From positions 1,909,001 to 1,973,000 of the forward strand of contig NZ_CP102270.1 in the NCBI RefSeq assembly GCF_025148445.1: a stretch of 64,000 bases of DNA. The letters run 5' to 3'. Below the pieces are notes generated by a model. It was not told where the DNA came from, did not search any database, and was given only the letters and a program-made list of their open reading frames with translations. Shown one piece after another: positions 1 through 8,743 of this stretch. Position numbers and translations under genes: made by a program. This DNA is from Eshraghiella crossota (GTDB lineage: Bacteria > Bacillota > Clostridia > Lachnospirales > Lachnospiraceae). The first letter of the stretch is position 1; every line of letters starts with the position of its first letter.

Positions 1-1218
1 CGATGCCTTTAACTGTGCTCCCCTTGTTATATTAACAATCAAGTCTCCAAGCGGAACTCCATTTTCAACTTTTACTTCTTTCTGTAAATATCTGGATGGA
101 TTAATGGCATAATCTTGTGTAGCAATTTCATCTATAGATACTAACTTCGAGTTGGCTGAATTCTTAGTCATTAATTCCAATATTTCATTAATAGCTTCAT
201 CATCCAACTCATTCTGTCTACGTCCTACTGTTGCCATATCACTTGCATCAATTAGTCTTACACCTTTATTATCTTTTTTACTCAATACAAGAATTGAGGT
301 CGGTATTGAAGTCGTTGAATACAAATTAGCCGGAAGAGAAATTACTGCCTCAAGCCATCCTAATTTTACAATTCTTTCTCTAATTGCCTTACTAATCCCA
401 CCATTCCATGTCAAACCATTTGAAGATGTAACAACTGCTTTTCCTTCTTCTTTTAGATGACGCATCACATTCACAATGAAATGCCAATCTGCTGTTGTTG
501 CCCTTTTTAATTCTGGAACTATCTGCTCTATTTCATTTATCGTTTGTTCATCAGAATTTGCTTTCCATGACCTTACATTCCATGGACTATCACTGAAGAT
601 TTTATCAAATGTTCTATCTGCATCCATTGAAAATACAGACCCTTGTCGTATCAAGTGATTGTCTGTAAGTAATGACATTCTTATTTCAGATAACTCTTTC
701 GCCAAAGTATTAATTTCAATACCATAATACAAGCTACCCTTATTCATCTGTGCTGCATATGACAAAAATACTCCCGTGCCACTACAGAAATCTGCAATAC
801 TCTCATTCTCCGGTTTTAGCAATCCATATGCCAACTTCACAATGCTAAGTGGTGTTTCCGATTCACCACCAAATTTTCTTCCGTCCATTGAATTTGTCAT
901 CCATAATACAACCGCCAATAGTGTTTCAACCGTATATACTTTTGAAATTTCGATTACGCTCATCCAATATACGTCAGATGTCTGATCCTTTAGAAAATAC
1001 TGTTGTTCATCCGGAAGTTCTGTATTTATATAGTTCAAAAGACTTTGTAAATCTTCTAACTGATTTGCCTTGGCTAAATACGCCGCATATGCAGCACTTA
1101 CAACTTTGTAATAGTTAGAGATTCCAAAGTTTCTTAAACGTGAAGCTATATCATATCCATTTTTTTCAACATTCATATATTCTTTTTCCAGCAGCATTTT
1201 AATATTCAAATCTAACAT
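1..1218 (-). CDS. N6-adenine DNA methyltransferase with C-terminal specificity segment, 3' end cut by window
   Basis: A frame without a stop runs from an ATG at 1218 off the left edge and gives the first 406 residues. An AAGGAGG ribosome site sits 5 bases upstream, so this start is firm. The SAM-binding motif FCSGTG lies near residue 143. The catalytic motif IV near residue 208 reads SDSPW, while most family members have NPPF/Y/W. After the methylase fold, YAINPSRYL is followed by VPLGDLIVNITRG, which resembles the start of an S-type target-recognition domain, so the protein is probably an M-S fusion that both recognises and methylates DNA. I cannot see whether a nuclease follows to the left. 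Its promoter is covered by repeated operators (1233-1313). It may belong to a second restriction-modification or related defence system, separate from the type I locus at 7-13 kb. Confidence 0.8.
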   Translation of the reverse strand, partial: MLDLNIKMLLEKEYMNVEKNGYDIASRLRNFGISNYYKVVSAAYAAYLAKANQLEDLQSLLNYINTELPDEQQYFLKDQTSDVYWMSVIEISKVYTVETLLAVVLWMTNSMDGRKFGGESETPLSIVKLAYGLLKPENESIADFCSGTGVFLSYAAQMNKGSLYYGIEINTLAKELSEIRMSLLTDNHLIRQGSVFSMDADRTFDKIFSDSPWNVRSWKANSDEQTINEIEQIVPELKRATTADWHFIVNVMRHLKEEGKAVVTSSNGLTWNGGISKAIRERIVKLGWLEAVISLPANLYSTTSIPTSILVLSKKDNKGVRLIDASDMATVGRRQNELDDEAINEILELMTKNSANSKLVSIDEIATQDYAINPSRYLQKEVKVENGVPLGDLIVNITRGAQLKAS

Positions 1219-1232
1219 CTTGTCCTCCTTTT

Positions 1233-1313
1233 GGTTTTTCATAACCATCTTGTCATTATAATACCATCATACATATTGGTTGTCAATAACCAATTTTATG
1301 GTTTTTTATAACC
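1233..1313 (-). promoter_or_regulatory. Promoter with three palindromic operators
   Basis: On the minus strand a TTGACA -35 (1281-1286) and a TATTAT -10 (1258-1263) are separated by 17 bases and point at the methylase gene. Three 14-bp sites of the form GGTTATNNNNAACC lie at 1300-1313, 1278-1291 and 1233-1246. The middle one overlaps the -35, one is upstream and one lies just downstream of the -10. Their centres are 22 and 45 bases apart, about two and four helical turns, so a bound dimer would sit on the same DNA face. This layout suggests tight repression, but no regulator gene is visible in the window. Confidence 0.7.
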
Positions 1314-1500
1314 AAAACTAGAGTGATAATATATCACCTTCCTCTCTCCCACTTCTTATCACTATACCTAAGAAGAGAAATAAATCTTCCATTGTTTCTA
1401 TAGCTTCTCCATCGTATCCTCCGATAACTATTCACAAATCTTATATTATTTCTTAACGTTTACATAAAACTTAAAAAGATCTCATTGACCTTTTATCTTT

Positions 1501-2886
1501 CTAAATACTGTAATCTGCACTACTGGTCATCATATTAGAACATCTAATAGCAAATTCTTTCGTTTTGTTGTCAAATTCACATCCTCCGATCATAACACCA
1601 GATTTATATTCTTTGTCATTATTAAAAATTGCATTATATACTTTCATTAACATTTCATCTTTTGTTATTTTTATTTTATCTTCTTTTTCTTCAGAAGAAT
1701 CCTTATTATTAAGAAAATATCTCAATATTTCTAAGCAATTATCTTCTTCTGAAAACAGTGTCATTAATGGTTCGTAATCTTTTCCATTGACAAAATTATT
1801 ATATTTACTTGTATCCATATTCCTGAGAGCTATAATTAGAGGTACAATTATGTTTATAACTAATACATGTCCTTTTTCAACAGGAAATATGCATCTCCTT
1901 ACATCCCTGTGAGTTATTTTATAAACCGCAGTCCTAACCTGACTACAATACCTTGTCATCTCCCTATATTGCATATTATATATATCGCATATCCGCCTTG
2001 TAACAATATCAACATAATACCTTGAGCCAAGTCCCATGTATTCATAAAATTCCGTTTTATTCGTCGGTGGCAACGAAATCCTTTGAAAGAAAAAACGGTC
2101 AAGATACCTGCATGAGTCAAATCCATTACCATAATATTTTTTGATAGTATGTTGTAATTCATCAATATTGACCGAAAATACAAACATAACTCGATCATCA
2201 TTTATGTAATGTTTTATCTGCTCTAATAATCTAATGGTAAATATCGGCTTACATCTATCTAATTCGTCAATAAATATTACAACTTTATTTGCCCTCTCCT
2301 CTGGAATCATTTTGAAAAATTCGCTAATTCTATTTTCTATGCTTCTTTGCTTTTTAATTTCTTCAAATGGATTTTCACTCTTTAAACACTCAATCATATT
2401 ATTTATATTTTTTTTACTTAAGCATTCAAGAATTGTTCCTGCTAAATTACAGAACTTTTTCTTTCCGTCTATCCAATCAGAATTAATAGAGATACATAAC
2501 TGACTTGCAATTTCATAAATCAGTGAAAGAATCGGTTCATTATCATTATCATTTTTCCATGCATCATAATATACAGCACACATACTAGTTAATTCTGTTT
2601 TTATACTATCATCCATACGAACTTTTGATATGATTTTATCTCTTTTTTCAGAATCTAAATTTGAATTTGAATTCATAGCATCAATTAACAACATAACGTG
2701 GTGTACAAAAAATGTTTTTCCACTCCCCCATCTTCCGTCAATAGCTATTGACGCAGAAAAATCATATGACATAAGCATTTCATAAAAGTATTTAACATCT
2801 TCATTTCTCCCCAAAACATTATTACAAAATGTACTAAAAACATTTTCTTCTGTTGGAAGCATCTCAAAATTTCTCATAATTAACAT
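1501..2886 (-). CDS. KAP-family P-loop NTPase
   Basis: The 461-residue protein has a Walker A motif GRWGSGKT at residues 51-58, the KAP-typical segment YYDAWKND near residue 107, and a Walker B stretch VVIFIDELDRC at about 202-212. These identify it as a KAP (Kidins220/ARMS and PifA) NTPase of the STAND/AAA-like class, which in bacteria is often linked to phage exclusion. No transmembrane segment is evident in the protein itself. Its ATG at 2884-2886 follows directly after the stop of the upstream membrane-protein gene, and the ribosome site GAAGGAG lies inside the end of that gene. A second ATG three codons downstream has better spacing and could be the true start. The tight junction shows the two genes are one transcription unit and suggests the proteins work together at the membrane. 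The exact role is unknown. Confidence 0.8.
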   Translation of the reverse strand: MLIMRNFEMLPTEENVFSTFCNNVLGRNEDVKYFYEMLMSYDFSASIAIDGRWGSGKTFFVHHVMLLIDAMNSNSNLDSEKRDKIISKVRMDDSIKTELTSMCAVYYDAWKNDNDNEPILSLIYEIASQLCISINSDWIDGKKKFCNLAGTILECLSKKNINNMIECLKSENPFEEIKKQRSIENRISEFFKMIPEERANKVVIFIDELDRCKPIFTIRLLEQIKHYINDDRVMFVFSVNIDELQHTIKKYYGNGFDSCRYLDRFFFQRISLPPTNKTEFYEYMGLGSRYYVDIVTRRICDIYNMQYREMTRYCSQVRTAVYKITHRDVRRCIFPVEKGHVLVINIIVPLIIALRNMDTSKYNNFVNGKDYEPLMTLFSEEDNCLEILRYFLNNKDSSEEKEDKIKITKDEMLMKVYNAIFNNDKEYKSGVMIGGCEFDNKTKEFAIRCSNMMTSSADYSI

Positions 2887-3801
2887 TTACTCCTTCGTTA
2901 TATTTTCATTTCCCGATATATCATATATGTTGTCAAAGTATCTAATTTCCTGTCCTTCTTTATCTATTATCTTTTGGTAATGATAATCTATTTTTATTTT
3001 TCCGTTATCATAATACAACCTACAGAGTATGTATTTTTCTTTGCTTTCATATGCTACAGGATATATCTCATATTTTTTGTTATCATCTATACTATAAATC
3101 TGATACTTAATGTCCGTATCTTCAACGATATTCTTCATCATTACTTTATAACTTTTTCTACTTTTTTCATAGTCTTTTCCATCATGGTATAATAAACAAG
3201 TACATACTACTACTAATACCGCCACCCCAACAATACATGCTACAATATATCCCTTGTTTTTTATATCGCATCTTGCACTTTTTTTGTTCTTTTTACTATT
3301 TGTTGACCTTTTACTCTTATCAAACCCATATAATATTCCATTAATATTAAGTATTCCTGATAAGATTGATAAAAATAAAATAGCAACTATATTTTTTATT
3401 GGCCTAAATAGCCAATACGTAATGGCTACGCCCTCTACAAAACACATACATACCATTCCAATAATACTTATCGCACGTTTTTTCCTACTGCACACAAAAT
3501 AAAAGACTACATTTGATAATAAAAATACAATTATAATTAGCGTAATTTCAACAACATTAGCAATAAAGCTACCATTATTCGTATCAATATAGCTTGGATC
3601 AATTTTATATACACTAAATCTACCCCGCATGTATGTACCCCAGAATAATTTTACGATGCACACAACAACTGGAACAGCAAATATTACTAAACTTTTATAT
3701 TGTAATAAAGCATCAAATATGTTTTTTACTTTATTTATTATTTTTAAGGAAGCAAATACACCATTATTAACTTTCTTATTATTGTTTTTTTCTTTACTCA
3801 T
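2887..3801 (-). CDS. Five-span membrane protein paired with the KAP NTPase
   Basis: This 304-residue protein has hydrophobic segments at about residues 37-55, 81-103, 111-131, 136-155 and 186-204, a Lys/Asn-rich cytoplasmic-looking N-terminus, a basic loop (about 160-180) and a hydrophilic C-terminal domain of about 100 residues rich in Tyr, Lys and Asp. I do not recognise a family. It is the first gene of a two-gene unit with the KAP NTPase at 1501-2886. Since many KAP proteins carry their own membrane segments, the anchor here may have been split into a separate subunit. The codon use is very AT-rich, like the flanking defence genes and unlike the core genes further right, which fits acquired DNA. 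Confidence 0.65.
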   Translation of the reverse strand: MSKEKNNNKKVNNGVFASLKIINKVKNIFDALLQYKSLVIFAVPVVVCIVKLFWGTYMRGRFSVYKIDPSYIDTNNGSFIANVVEITLIIIVFLLSNVVFYFVCSRKKRAISIIGMVCMCFVEGVAITYWLFRPIKNIVAILFLSILSGILNINGILYGFDKSKRSTNSKKNKKSARCDIKNKGYIVACIVGVAVLVVVCTCLLYHDGKDYEKSRKSYKVMMKNIVEDTDIKYQIYSIDDNKKYEIYPVAYESKEKYILCRLYYDNGKIKIDYHYQKIIDKEGQEIRYFDNIYDISGNENITKE

Positions 3802-4433
3802 AATTTATTTCTCCTTAATCATCATTGTATATTATTAATTTTTGTATTGGTTAATTAATTTACATTTATGTTTAGTGTTCAAGTCACTAGTTAATTTTAC
3901 TATCAGATAGTAATACTTTCTCCCCCTATGTAACAATCCATTTTCCTACATACAGTAAATAAAACGGCAGATTATAACTTTACCTAAACATCTTTTCACC
4001 ACATTCTTTCCTATATAAAAAAAAAGATGTCATAAGCACTGTAAGTAATAGCTATAACATCTTTTCTATATTTTTTCTCTATAGAATGACTACTATATTA
4101 TACTCCAATGCTTTATTTCATATATTCGCACCACTTTTCCTTTATATATATATATATATTTATTATAGTAAAAATCGTATTTATATTCAATTTTATTTTG
4201 TATTTTTTTCTTACATTACACCTTGTTCATACAAACTTATTTTACCTATTTTGTTTATCATAAAATTATGATTATTATTTTTTAGATTACATAACCAAAA
4301 TATATATCTTAATAATATACAATTAATAGCACTCAACATTTTTAATACTAAAACGATAATTCCACAGCTGAAATTATTCCTAAACAATATTTGGAATATA
4401 TTTCAAATATTAATTTTAATATATTAGACCTAT
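3802..4433. other. AT-rich spacer between the KAP module and the specificity-switching region
   Basis: I find no convincing gene here. It holds the presumed promoter region of the KAP unit at its left, a run of alternating TA near 4143-4160, a weak inverted repeat (AATATTTG/CAAATATT) near 4386-4411 and the hairpin listed separately. The right end is the outer boundary of the invertible region. Confidence 0.5.
4023..4065. repeat. Orphan inverted repeat in the spacer
   Basis: AAAGATGT at 4023-4031 pairs with ACATCTTT ending at 4065 around a loop of about 26 bases, with T-rich DNA after it on the plus strand. It could be a terminator left from a lost plus-strand gene. No present gene ends here. 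Confidence 0.3.
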
Positions 4434-4454
4434 TGATAATTTACATTATGAGAA
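4434..4454 (+). repeat. Recombination site, position-1 type, at silent cassette 1
   Basis: The site reads TGATAA, spacer TTTACA, TTATGA, and then GAA. It matches 8533-8553 on the other strand over 21 bases. Left of it the sequence is unrelated, so the homology begins exactly at the site. Confidence 0.75.
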
Positions 4455-4470
4455 ATTCTCCGATGGAAGT

Positions 4471-5793
4471 GTGAAACTTTGTGACTTTGAAAGTGATTAT
4501 GAAATTCCCAATAACTGGGTTTGGTGTAATTTAGGCTTGTTATTTAATCACAATACGGGCAAGGCACTAAATTCAGCTAATAGTGAAGGCAAAGCACTAA
4601 CATATATCACAACATCAAATGTATATTGGAACCGATTTGAATTAAACGACTTAAAGTCAATGCCTTTTACTGATTCTGAAATAGAAAAATGCACTATTAA
4701 AAAAGGCGATTTGTTAGTTTGCGAAGGTGGCGATATTGGACGAGCTGCAATTTGGAATTTTGATAATGAAATAAGAATTCAAAATCATCTTCATAGATTA
4801 AGAGCATATGATTATATTCAAACTGCATTTTATTATTATGTTTTGTATGCATTCAAGTTAAGTGGAAAAATAAGTGGTAACGGTATTGGTTTGCAAGGAC
4901 TTTCATCAAATGCTTTGCATAATATCATTGTTCCGGTTCCCCCAATCGAAGAACAAAAGAATATTGTAATGTCAATAGAAAAACTTATGTTATCAATTGA
5001 TAATATTGAAAGTCATAAAAATATATTGGCAATCTGTATAGAGAACACAAAAGCAAAAATACTCGAGCTTGCGATAAGAGGTAAACTTGTTCCGCAAGAC
5101 CCGAATGATGAACCGGCTTCAGTTCTTCTTGAACGCATACGAGCCGAAAAAGAAGAACTGATTAAACAAGGCAAAATTAAGCGTGATAAGAAGGAATCTG
5201 TCATCTTCAAAGGTGATGATAACTCTTATTATCAAGATTTGCCAAGTAATTGGATTAACATTAGATTATCAGCTATATCTGAAATAATCACAAAAGGAAC
5301 GACGCCGAGAGGCGGAAAAATAGCATACCGTCAATCCGGAATAGGTTTTTTACGAGCTGAAAATATCGCCGGATATGACAAATTGGATTTGTCGAACTTA
5401 AATTATGTAGATGAAGAATCTCATAAGAATTATCTTAAAAGGTCGATATTGAAAGAAAATGATATATTGATAACAATAGCTGGTACATTAGGAAGAACTG
5501 CCATTGTCCCTCAACATGCACTACCATTAAATAGTAATCAAGCTGTTGCAATTGTTAGGCTTGTTAATAACAAGTTAATAAATGTAAAATACTTGGCTTA
5601 CACTTTAAATTCACCAATAATTAAAAGTGATTTACTTGCCAAGTCAGTTGATATGGCTATTCCTAATTTATCGTTAGATAATATTGCAGAATGTAATATT
5701 TCACTTCCACCTCTTGCAGAACAAAAACGAATTGTAGAAGCAATTGAAAAAATATTTGCTACACTTGATGATATTGCAAACCAAGTAGAATAA
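4471..5793 (+). CDS. hsdS: Silent type I specificity cassette with two recognition domains
   Basis: The frame is open from about 4420 but has no ATG or ribosome site. A GTG at 4471 gives 440 residues, and the homology to the expressed hsdS really begins at the crossover site 4434, in frame (DNLHYEKF). The product holds a first recognition domain (about 1-165), ending VPVPPIEEQK, a central conserved helix region with KILELAIRGKLVPQDPN (about 195-245), and a second recognition domain ending LPPLAEQKRIVEAIEKI. The first 65 residues of a normal S subunit are missing, as is any promoter. I read it as a storage cassette that becomes expressed when inversion joins it to the hsdS head at 8554-8744. 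Both recognition domains differ from those in the expressed copy, so the methylation target would change. Confidence 0.8.
   Translation: MKLCDFESDYEIPNNWVWCNLGLLFNHNTGKALNSANSEGKALTYITTSNVYWNRFELNDLKSMPFTDSEIEKCTIKKGDLLVCEGGDIGRAAIWNFDNEIRIQNHLHRLRAYDYIQTAFYYYVLYAFKLSGKISGNGIGLQGLSSNALHNIIVPVPPIEEQKNIVMSIEKLMLSIDNIESHKNILAICIENTKAKILELAIRGKLVPQDPNDEPASVLLERIRAEKEELIKQGKIKRDKKESVIFKGDDNSYYQDLPSNWINIRLSAISEIITKGTTPRGGKIAYRQSGIGFLRAENIAGYDKLDLSNLNYVDEESHKNYLKRSILKENDILITIAGTLGRTAIVPQHALPLNSNQAVAIVRLVNNKLINVKYLAYTLNSPIIKSDLLAKSVDMAIPNLSLDNIAECNISLPPLAEQKRIVEAIEKIFATLDDIANQVE
5212..5234 (+). repeat. Recombination site, position-2 type, inside silent cassette 1
   Basis: The core reads TGATAA (5217-5222), spacer CTCTTA, TTATCA. 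The arms are a perfect inverted repeat. It matches 7749-7769 on the opposite strand over 21 bases and lies at the start of the second recognition domain. Confidence 0.75.
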
Positions 5794-5798
5794 ATAAA

Positions 5799-5831
5799 GA
5801 ACCGCTCTCGTGTGAGGGCGGTTCTGATTTT
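5799..5831. terminator. Bidirectional intrinsic terminator
   Basis: GAACCGCTCTC (5799-5809) pairs with GAGGGCGGTTC (5814-5824) across a GTGT loop with one G-U pair. A T-rich tract follows on the plus strand and an A-rich one precedes it. It separates silent cassette 1 from the convergent recombinase gene. Confidence 0.75.
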
Positions 5832-6639
5832 ACCAAGTTACAATTTTATCAACAAGAGCCTGTTGTTCGCTTGCAGTACGGCGAAGGTATATTCGTGTTG
5901 TTTCAATACTTTCGTGTCCCATAAGGTCAGCAAGCAAGGCAATATCGCTGTATTTTTCAAGAAAGTTCTTTGCATATCTGTGGCGGAATGAATGAGGATA
6001 AACTACCTTTTTATCAAGACCATATTTATCTGCATAATTTTTAAGCTGTTGCGAAATACCACGAGTAGTAATTCTGTCGCCGTAACGATTTAGAAACAGA
6101 TAGCCGGAAGAACGGTTTGTTTCCTCCAGCCATTCAAGAGTTTCTTTTTTTAATTTTTGTGGAATGTAAAGTCGTCGTAATTTTCCACCTTTCGTGTATA
6201 AATCAAAATAGCCGATTTCGATATGTTCAATTTTGATTTGTATCAATTCACTTACTCTTGCTCCGGTAGCAGCCAGATACCAAACAACAAAATACCATTC
6301 CATATTGCCATCTTTTTTTAGCTGCTTTTTCAAAAAAATATAATCTGCATTACTGATAACATTTTCCAAAAAATTTTTTTGCTGTACCTTTACAGCCTTT
6401 AATGTTAATTTTGCTTTTCCTAAATATTCAAGATATTTGTTTATTGCCTGTATGCGTAAGTTTACAGTCTTAGGCTTGAAGAATTCCATTAAGTAGCCTT
6501 TATAAGCGAGTAAATTTTCTTTGTTTACTGTATCGTAATGATCAGTAAAATAATTCACTGTCCACAGATACGATGTAATTGTATTTCCGGATAGATTACC
6601 CTTTCTCAAATATTCTTCAAATGTTTGTTTTGCCTTCAT
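5830..6639 (-). CDS. Tyrosine recombinase of the specificity region
   Basis: This 269-residue integrase-family protein has a short SAM-like core-binding N-domain (about 1-90) and a catalytic domain with Arg128 (ATGARVSEL), a beta-hairpin Lys near 150-153, His216 and Arg219 (HSFRH), His242 (MGHES) and nucleophile Tyr251 (RIYLRR). All catalytic residues are present. The start ATG at 6639 follows a GGAGGTGT ribosome site, and a TATAAT -10 lies at 6688-6693. Its small size and position between hsdS cassettes match the recombinases that invert hsdS genes in other Firmicutes (CreX-type in pneumococcus). It most likely cuts the paired sites described here. Its gene lies inside the outer inversion and would itself flip. 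Confidence 0.9.
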   Translation of the reverse strand: MKAKQTFEEYLRKGNLSGNTITSYLWTVNYFTDHYDTVNKENLLAYKGYLMEFFKPKTVNLRIQAINKYLEYLGKAKLTLKAVKVQQKNFLENVISNADYIFLKKQLKKDGNMEWYFVVWYLAATGARVSELIQIKIEHIEIGYFDLYTKGGKLRRLYIPQKLKKETLEWLEETNRSSGYLFLNRYGDRITTRGISQQLKNYADKYGLDKKVVYPHSFRHRYAKNFLEKYSDIALLADLMGHESIETTRIYLRRTASEQQALVDKIVTW

Positions 6640-6711
6640 AAAAAGACACCTCCGATATAATATTTTTGCGATTTGCTTCGCTCTAATATTATAACGGAGA
6701 TGTTTACACTC

Positions 6712-6727
6712 CTCTTATTATGAGAAG
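6712..6727 (+). repeat. Partial recombination site, position-2 type, at silent cassette 2
   Basis: The spacer CTCTTA (6712-6717) and right arm TTATGA (6718-6723) match the site at 7743-7758 over 16 bases, but the left arm reads ACACTC in place of TGATAA. The cassette may recombine less well or from only one half-site. Confidence 0.6.
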
Positions 6728-6739
6728 TATGGAGAAAAG

Positions 6740-7201
6740 TTGCCTTCCGGTTGGGTTGTAACAAACTTTGAAACATTGCTTTCGTATGAACAACCAACTA
6801 ATTATATCGTTAAAAATACAAACTATAACTCTGAATACGAAACACCGGTTCTTACAGCCGGAAAATCTTTCATATTGGGTTACACTGATGAAAAAGAAAA
6901 TATTTTCTCTGAATTGCCTGTAATAATTTTTGATGACTTTACTACCGAAAGCAAGTTTGTTGATTTCCCATTTAAGGTAAAATCATCAGCAATGAAGATA
7001 CTTCATATCAATACTGATTTAGTGTTGCCTAAATTTGCATTTTACCTTATGCAGGCAACGCAAATTGACCACGATAATCATCAAAGATACTGGATTTCTA
7101 CTTATAGTCAAGAACTACTCGGATTACCACCGATAAATGAGCAAAAAAGAATTTTATCAGCATTAGAGCATTATTTTTCACTGATAGAAATGATTAGTTA
7201 A
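6740..7201 (+). CDS. hsdS: Silent single-domain specificity cassette
   Basis: A TTG-started frame of 153 residues encodes one target-recognition domain (LPSGWVVTNFETLL to PPINEQKRILSALEHYF). The same frame continues upstream through SYYEKYGEK to the crossover site at 6712, where it joins sequence like the start of the second recognition domain in the expressed hsdS. There is no ribosome site or own start. Inversion with the matching site at 7743-7758 would place it in frame behind the first half of hsdS. Its stop overlaps the stop of the convergent expressed hsdS by 8 bases (7194-7201), in a palindromic TTAGTTAACT, so the two second-position domains lie tail to tail. Confidence 0.75.
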   Translation: MPSGWVVTNFETLLSYEQPTNYIVKNTNYNSEYETPVLTAGKSFILGYTDEKENIFSELPVIIFDDFTTESKFVDFPFKVKSSAMKILHINTDLVLPKFAFYLMQATQIDHDNHQRYWISTYSQELLGLPPINEQKRILSALEHYFSLIEMIS

Positions 7202-8743
7202 CTGTTTCTAAATTTTCAAGTAAAGTGAATACCTTTTGTATTTTATTTAAAATCTCTTTTTGCTCCATCAGTGGCGGGAGTGGTATAAGAATATTTCTTA
7301 CAGTATCTGATGTTATTGCTGAAAATGTACTTCCTGTTGACTGATTAACTAAATATGTTTTATATGGATGCAACCAGTAAAATATAAACTCTTCATTGAT
7401 ATTACCTAATGATTTTATGGATGCTAAGCCTCTGCCAATACAAATATCTCTGTCAGTAATATTTAGTTCTCCTACCGGTGCTCTTACACATAATAAAACA
7501 GATTGTTTAGGTGCAAGTTTAGTAGTTTTTCGCGTATATTGATTGGATTTCATCAATGTTTTCTTTGAAAAATATATTTTCCCCTGATGAAATTCAATAT
7601 ACTGGTTATCATTACATATATCTTGACTTTTCGGCGAAGAACCCATTGTGATATCAGTAATAGTTGATATTCTCGTCCAACTCCAAGTATCAGGGATATC
7701 AAAAGATATTTCATCATCAATACAAGTAACATCATTGCTTATCTTCTCATAATAAGAGTTATCATCACCTCGAAAGATAATAGATTCCTTCTTATCACGC
7801 TTGATTTTGCCCTGCTTTATCAGTTCCTCCTTCTCTGCACGAATACGTTCTAAAAGTACAGAAGCCGGCTCGGCATTCGGGTCTTGAGGTACAAGCTTGC
7901 CACGGATAGCAAGGTCGAGGATTTTAGATTTTGCTTTTTTTACAGAAGCTGTAAGTTCATTTTTAAGGATATCTATGTTGCGAATCTTATTAATACTATC
8001 AGCAAGAATGGATACTATTCTCTGTTGTTCTTCTACAGGTGGAACGGGAACTAAATATGTTCTCAAAAAATTTAGAGAAACAAATGGTTGTAATCCTCCA
8101 GAGGGCTTGTTTTTCATATCTTCTTGTGCATAATCAAGAAAATACATTACAAAATGATTGCTTAAATTCTTACTAAATGTAAACTTGAATAAAGCAACAT
8201 TCTTTATTGAAATCAAAATATCTTCAGTAACCATAGATGGATTCCCAATTGTTCCAATCATTGCAAATAGGATATCACCAATATTTACACCGGAGCGTTC
8301 ATTTATACTGATAGCATCTTTTTCTGATATATATTTTACATTGCTATAATCAATACCACCTTCAACAAGATTTTTACTGGTGATCAATGGTATTCCCTTA
8401 TCCACATATGTTGGAGTATCATGTGTTCCATCACGAACATCTACTATAGAATTCAACCTGCACCAAGCCCACCCCTCCGGCACTTCAAACGGTATTTCTT
8501 CCTCGATACATTTTACGGTTCCATCGGCGAACTTCTCATAATGTAAATTATCATCACCTTTGAATATGATAGTATCATTTTTAATATCCTTAGGTTTTAG
8601 TTTTCCGTCTTTGACCATTTGTAGTTTTTCAGCACGAATACGCTCAATAAGAACAGATGCTGGCTCATCATTCGGGTCTTGTGGCACAAGTTTACCACGG
8701 ATAGCCAAATCCAAAATTTTTTGTCTTAATGCTTTGGTATCCA

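Larger units (their letters stand above)
4434..8553. mobile_element. Invertible type I specificity region (hsdS shufflon)
   Basis: The segment contains a recombinase gene and hsdS material in both orientations. An exact 21-base match starts at 4434 on the plus strand and at 8553 on the minus strand. A second site lies at 5212-5234 (plus) and 7743-7769 (minus), and a partial third copy at 6712-6727 (plus). Recombination between the outer pair would replace everything after the fixed first 65 codons of hsdS. Recombination between inner sites would replace only the second target-recognition domain. All joins are in frame. Two first-position and three second-position domains allow up to six S subunits. 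Confidence 0.8.

Noticed and set aside
152-1118. Several plus-strand open frames near the left edge
   Set aside because: They lie opposite the methylase gene, which has motifs, a ribosome site and a promoter. They lack ribosome sites and recognisable domains.
4140-4165. Alternating TA run as an origin or switch element
   Set aside because: It is a simple low-complexity tract in AT-rich DNA with no repeats or initiator boxes around it.
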